A stretch of DNA of 5,802 bases from an uncultured Chloroflexota bacterium (lineage in GTDB: Bacteria; Chloroflexota; Limnocylindria; Limnocylindrales; Limnocylindraceae): assembly GCA_903851225.1 (NCBI GenBank), contig CAINNT010000204.1:1-5802 (forward strand), given 5' to 3'. The notes under the pieces are model-generated. The model worked only from the letters and a program-made list of their open reading frames with translations, was not told where the DNA came from and searched no databases. Shown one piece after another: positions 4,349-5,802 of the stretch. A program made the position numbers and the translations under genes. Every line of letters begins with the position of its first letter. Within the stretch, counting starts at the first letter, position 1.

Positions 4349-5802
4349 ATGAGCACCATCCCGCAGTCTCGGCTGCGCAACTTCAGCATCATCGCGCACA
4401 TCGACCATGGAAAGTCGACCTTGGCCGATCGCCTGCTCGAGGCGACCCACACCGTCGAAGCCCGGCTGATGACCTCGCAGATGCTCGACTCCATGGACCT
4501 CGAGCGCGAGAAGGGGATCACCATCAAGGCGCGCGCCGTGCGCCTCGATTACGTGGCGAAGGATGGACTCACATATGGGCTCAACCTCATTGACACTCCG
4601 GGTCACGTCGACTTTGCCTACGAAGTCTCACGGAGCCTGCAAGCCTGCGACGGTGCGATCCTCGTCGTAGATGCGAGCCAGGGGATTGAGGCGCAGACGC
4701 TTGCCAATGTGCACCTCGCGATGAAACTCGGCCTGGTGATCATTCCGGTGCTGAACAAGATCGATCTCCCCGCCGCCGACCCCGACGCGGTGATGAGCGA
4801 ACTGGAAGATTCTCTCGCCATTCCGCGAGAAGAGGTGATCCTGGCGTCGGCGAAGTCGGGGATCGGCATCACCGAGATCCTGGAAGCCCTTGTGGCGCGA
4901 ATCCCGGCACCGAGCGGCTCACTCGATGCTCCGCTCCGCGCGCTCGTCTTCGACTCGCACTACGACTCCTACAAAGGTGTGGTGAACTACATCCGCATTC
5001 AAGAGGGGCGACTCAAGTCGGGCGATGCAATCCTGATGATGGGCTCGGGCGTGAGCTGTGTTCCAGTGGAGCTCGGCTACTTCCGACCGCAACATGTGCC
5101 GGTGCAGGAGCTGGTCGCCGGCGAGGTCGGCTACATCGCCACTGGGCTGAAGAGCGTGCGCGACGCGCGCGTTGGTGACACCGTGACATCGCAAACAAGC
5201 CCTGCCGCCGAACCGCTTCCTGGGTACCAAGTTGCGCTGCCGCTCGTCTTCGCCGGACTCTACCCGCTCAGTGGAGAGGACTACCCGGCGCTCCGTGAGG
5301 CGCTGGAGAAGCTCCACCTCAACGACGCCAGCTTCACCTTCGAGGCGGAGTCGTCGGCGGCGCTCGGCTTCGGCTTCCGCTGCGGCTTCCTTGGCCTCCT
5401 GCACATGGAGATCGTGCAGGAGCGCCTGGAGCGCGAGTTCAACCTGCAGCTGATCGCCTCGGCCCCCTCCTGCAAGTACCAGGTCATGCTCAGCGGCGGA
5501 AAGGGTGAGCTGCTCATCAATAACCCGGCCCAGCTGCCGAGCCCGAATCACATCGATGAGATTCGCGAGCCGTGGGTGGCCGCCTCGGTCGTTACCCCGT
5601 CGACCTACATCGGCACGATCATGGAGCTCTCCACCGACAAGCGCGGCATCTTCGAGGGGATGGAGTACCTCGACGAGAAGCGTGTGGTGATGCGCTTCCA
5701 GATTCCACTCGCCGAACTGATCGTTGACTACTTCGATCAACTCAAGAGCCGCACGCAGGGGTACGCGTCGCTCGACTACACCGAATCTGAGTACCGCGTT
5801 GC
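4349..5802 (+). CDS. lepA: Elongation factor 4 (LepA), C-terminal end outside the window
   Basis: LepA (EF4) is a ribosome-binding GTPase related to EF-G, implicated in translation under stress and in ribosome assembly. The frame runs open from ATG 4349 to the window end and gives 484 codons of a family usually about 600 long. The start MSTIPQSRLRNFSIIAHIDH is characteristic of LepA. GTPase motifs are AHIDHGKS (16-23, P-loop), GITIKA (56-61, switch I), DTPGH (82-86), NKID (136-139) and SAK (167-169). A beta-barrel domain covers about 195-280, followed by an EF-G-like domain III. An EF-G C-like domain (about 405-480) includes the family-typical MEYLDE (438-443) and DQLKSRTQGYASLDY (463-477). 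The LepA-specific C-terminal domain is missing only because the window stops. No Shine-Dalgarno precedes the ATG and no in-frame upstream start is seen, so the mRNA may be leaderless or use a weak site. It diverges from rpsT, a common neighbour of lepA in bacteria. Confidence 0.97.
   Translation, partial: MSTIPQSRLRNFSIIAHIDHGKSTLADRLLEATHTVEARLMTSQMLDSMDLEREKGITIKARAVRLDYVAKDGLTYGLNLIDTPGHVDFAYEVSRSLQACDGAILVVDASQGIEAQTLANVHLAMKLGLVIIPVLNKIDLPAADPDAVMSELEDSLAIPREEVILASAKSGIGITEILEALVARIPAPSGSLDAPLRALVFDSHYDSYKGVVNYIRIQEGRLKSGDAILMMGSGVSCVPVELGYFRPQHVPVQELVAGEVGYIATGLKSVRDARVGDTVTSQTSPAAEPLPGYQVALPLVFAGLYPLSGEDYPALREALEKLHLNDASFTFEAESSAALGFGFRCGFLGLLHMEIVQERLEREFNLQLIASAPSCKYQVMLSGGKGELLINNPAQLPSPNHIDEIREPWVAASVVTPSTYIGTIMELSTDKRGIFEGMEYLDEKRVVMRFQIPLAELIVDYFDQLKSRTQGYASLDYTESEYRV

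Noticed and set aside
4919..5740. A 273-codon open frame on the minus strand opposite lepA
   Set aside because: It lies entirely inside the strongly conserved lepA coding region, has the low-complexity Arg/Glu/Leu/Val make-up typical of a shadow frame in GC-rich DNA, and has no recognisable domain.

Overview
The window is gene-dense, GC-rich bacterial DNA. It has two parts: a glycolytic gene cluster on the plus strand (1-3728) and a divergent pair of translation genes (3784-5802). Gaps are short, at 55 and 121 bases. Consecutive plus-strand genes overlap by a few bases, and only rpsT has an obvious Shine-Dalgarno. This suggests a compact genome. Chloroflexota or a neighbouring phylum is my weak guess, based on overall enolase and PGK character rather than on a marker. 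No mobile element, CRISPR array or RNA gene is visible.

Region 1 (1-3728) holds the last codons of an upstream gene, then phosphoglycerate kinase (pgk), enolase (eno) and an unrecognised four-helix membrane protein. The pgk stop codon shares bases with the eno start, and the eno stop shares bases with the membrane-protein start (both ATGA). The upstream frame ends inside the pgk start region (ATGGCTGA). Such overlaps imply one polycistronic, translationally coupled unit. PGK and enolase catalyse nearby steps of lower glycolysis, separated only by phosphoglycerate mutase.

The most unusual object is the PGK. Its catalytic core (about residues 177-568) looks complete. Ahead of it is an extension of about 175 residues rich in Lys, Ala, Pro and Arg, including ten consecutive four-residue (K/R/T)-P-x-A units. 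Behind it is a tail of about 52 residues ending in a cluster of Asp and Glu.

Region 2 (3729-3783) is the convergent gap between the membrane protein and rpsT. It holds a good hairpin that may end transcription.

Region 3 (3784-5802) holds rpsT (ribosomal protein S20, minus strand) and lepA (elongation factor 4, plus strand, cut by the window end). They diverge from a 121-base gap with a likely rpsT promoter and a near-perfect 10-bp inverted repeat. S20 also carries a Lys/Ala/Pro-rich tail with a tandem KPAAK repeat, so two unrelated housekeeping proteins here have similar low-complexity basic extensions.

I see no wholly new multi-gene system. The best candidates for follow-up are the extended PGK, the membrane protein coupled to enolase, and the inverted repeat between rpsT and lepA.
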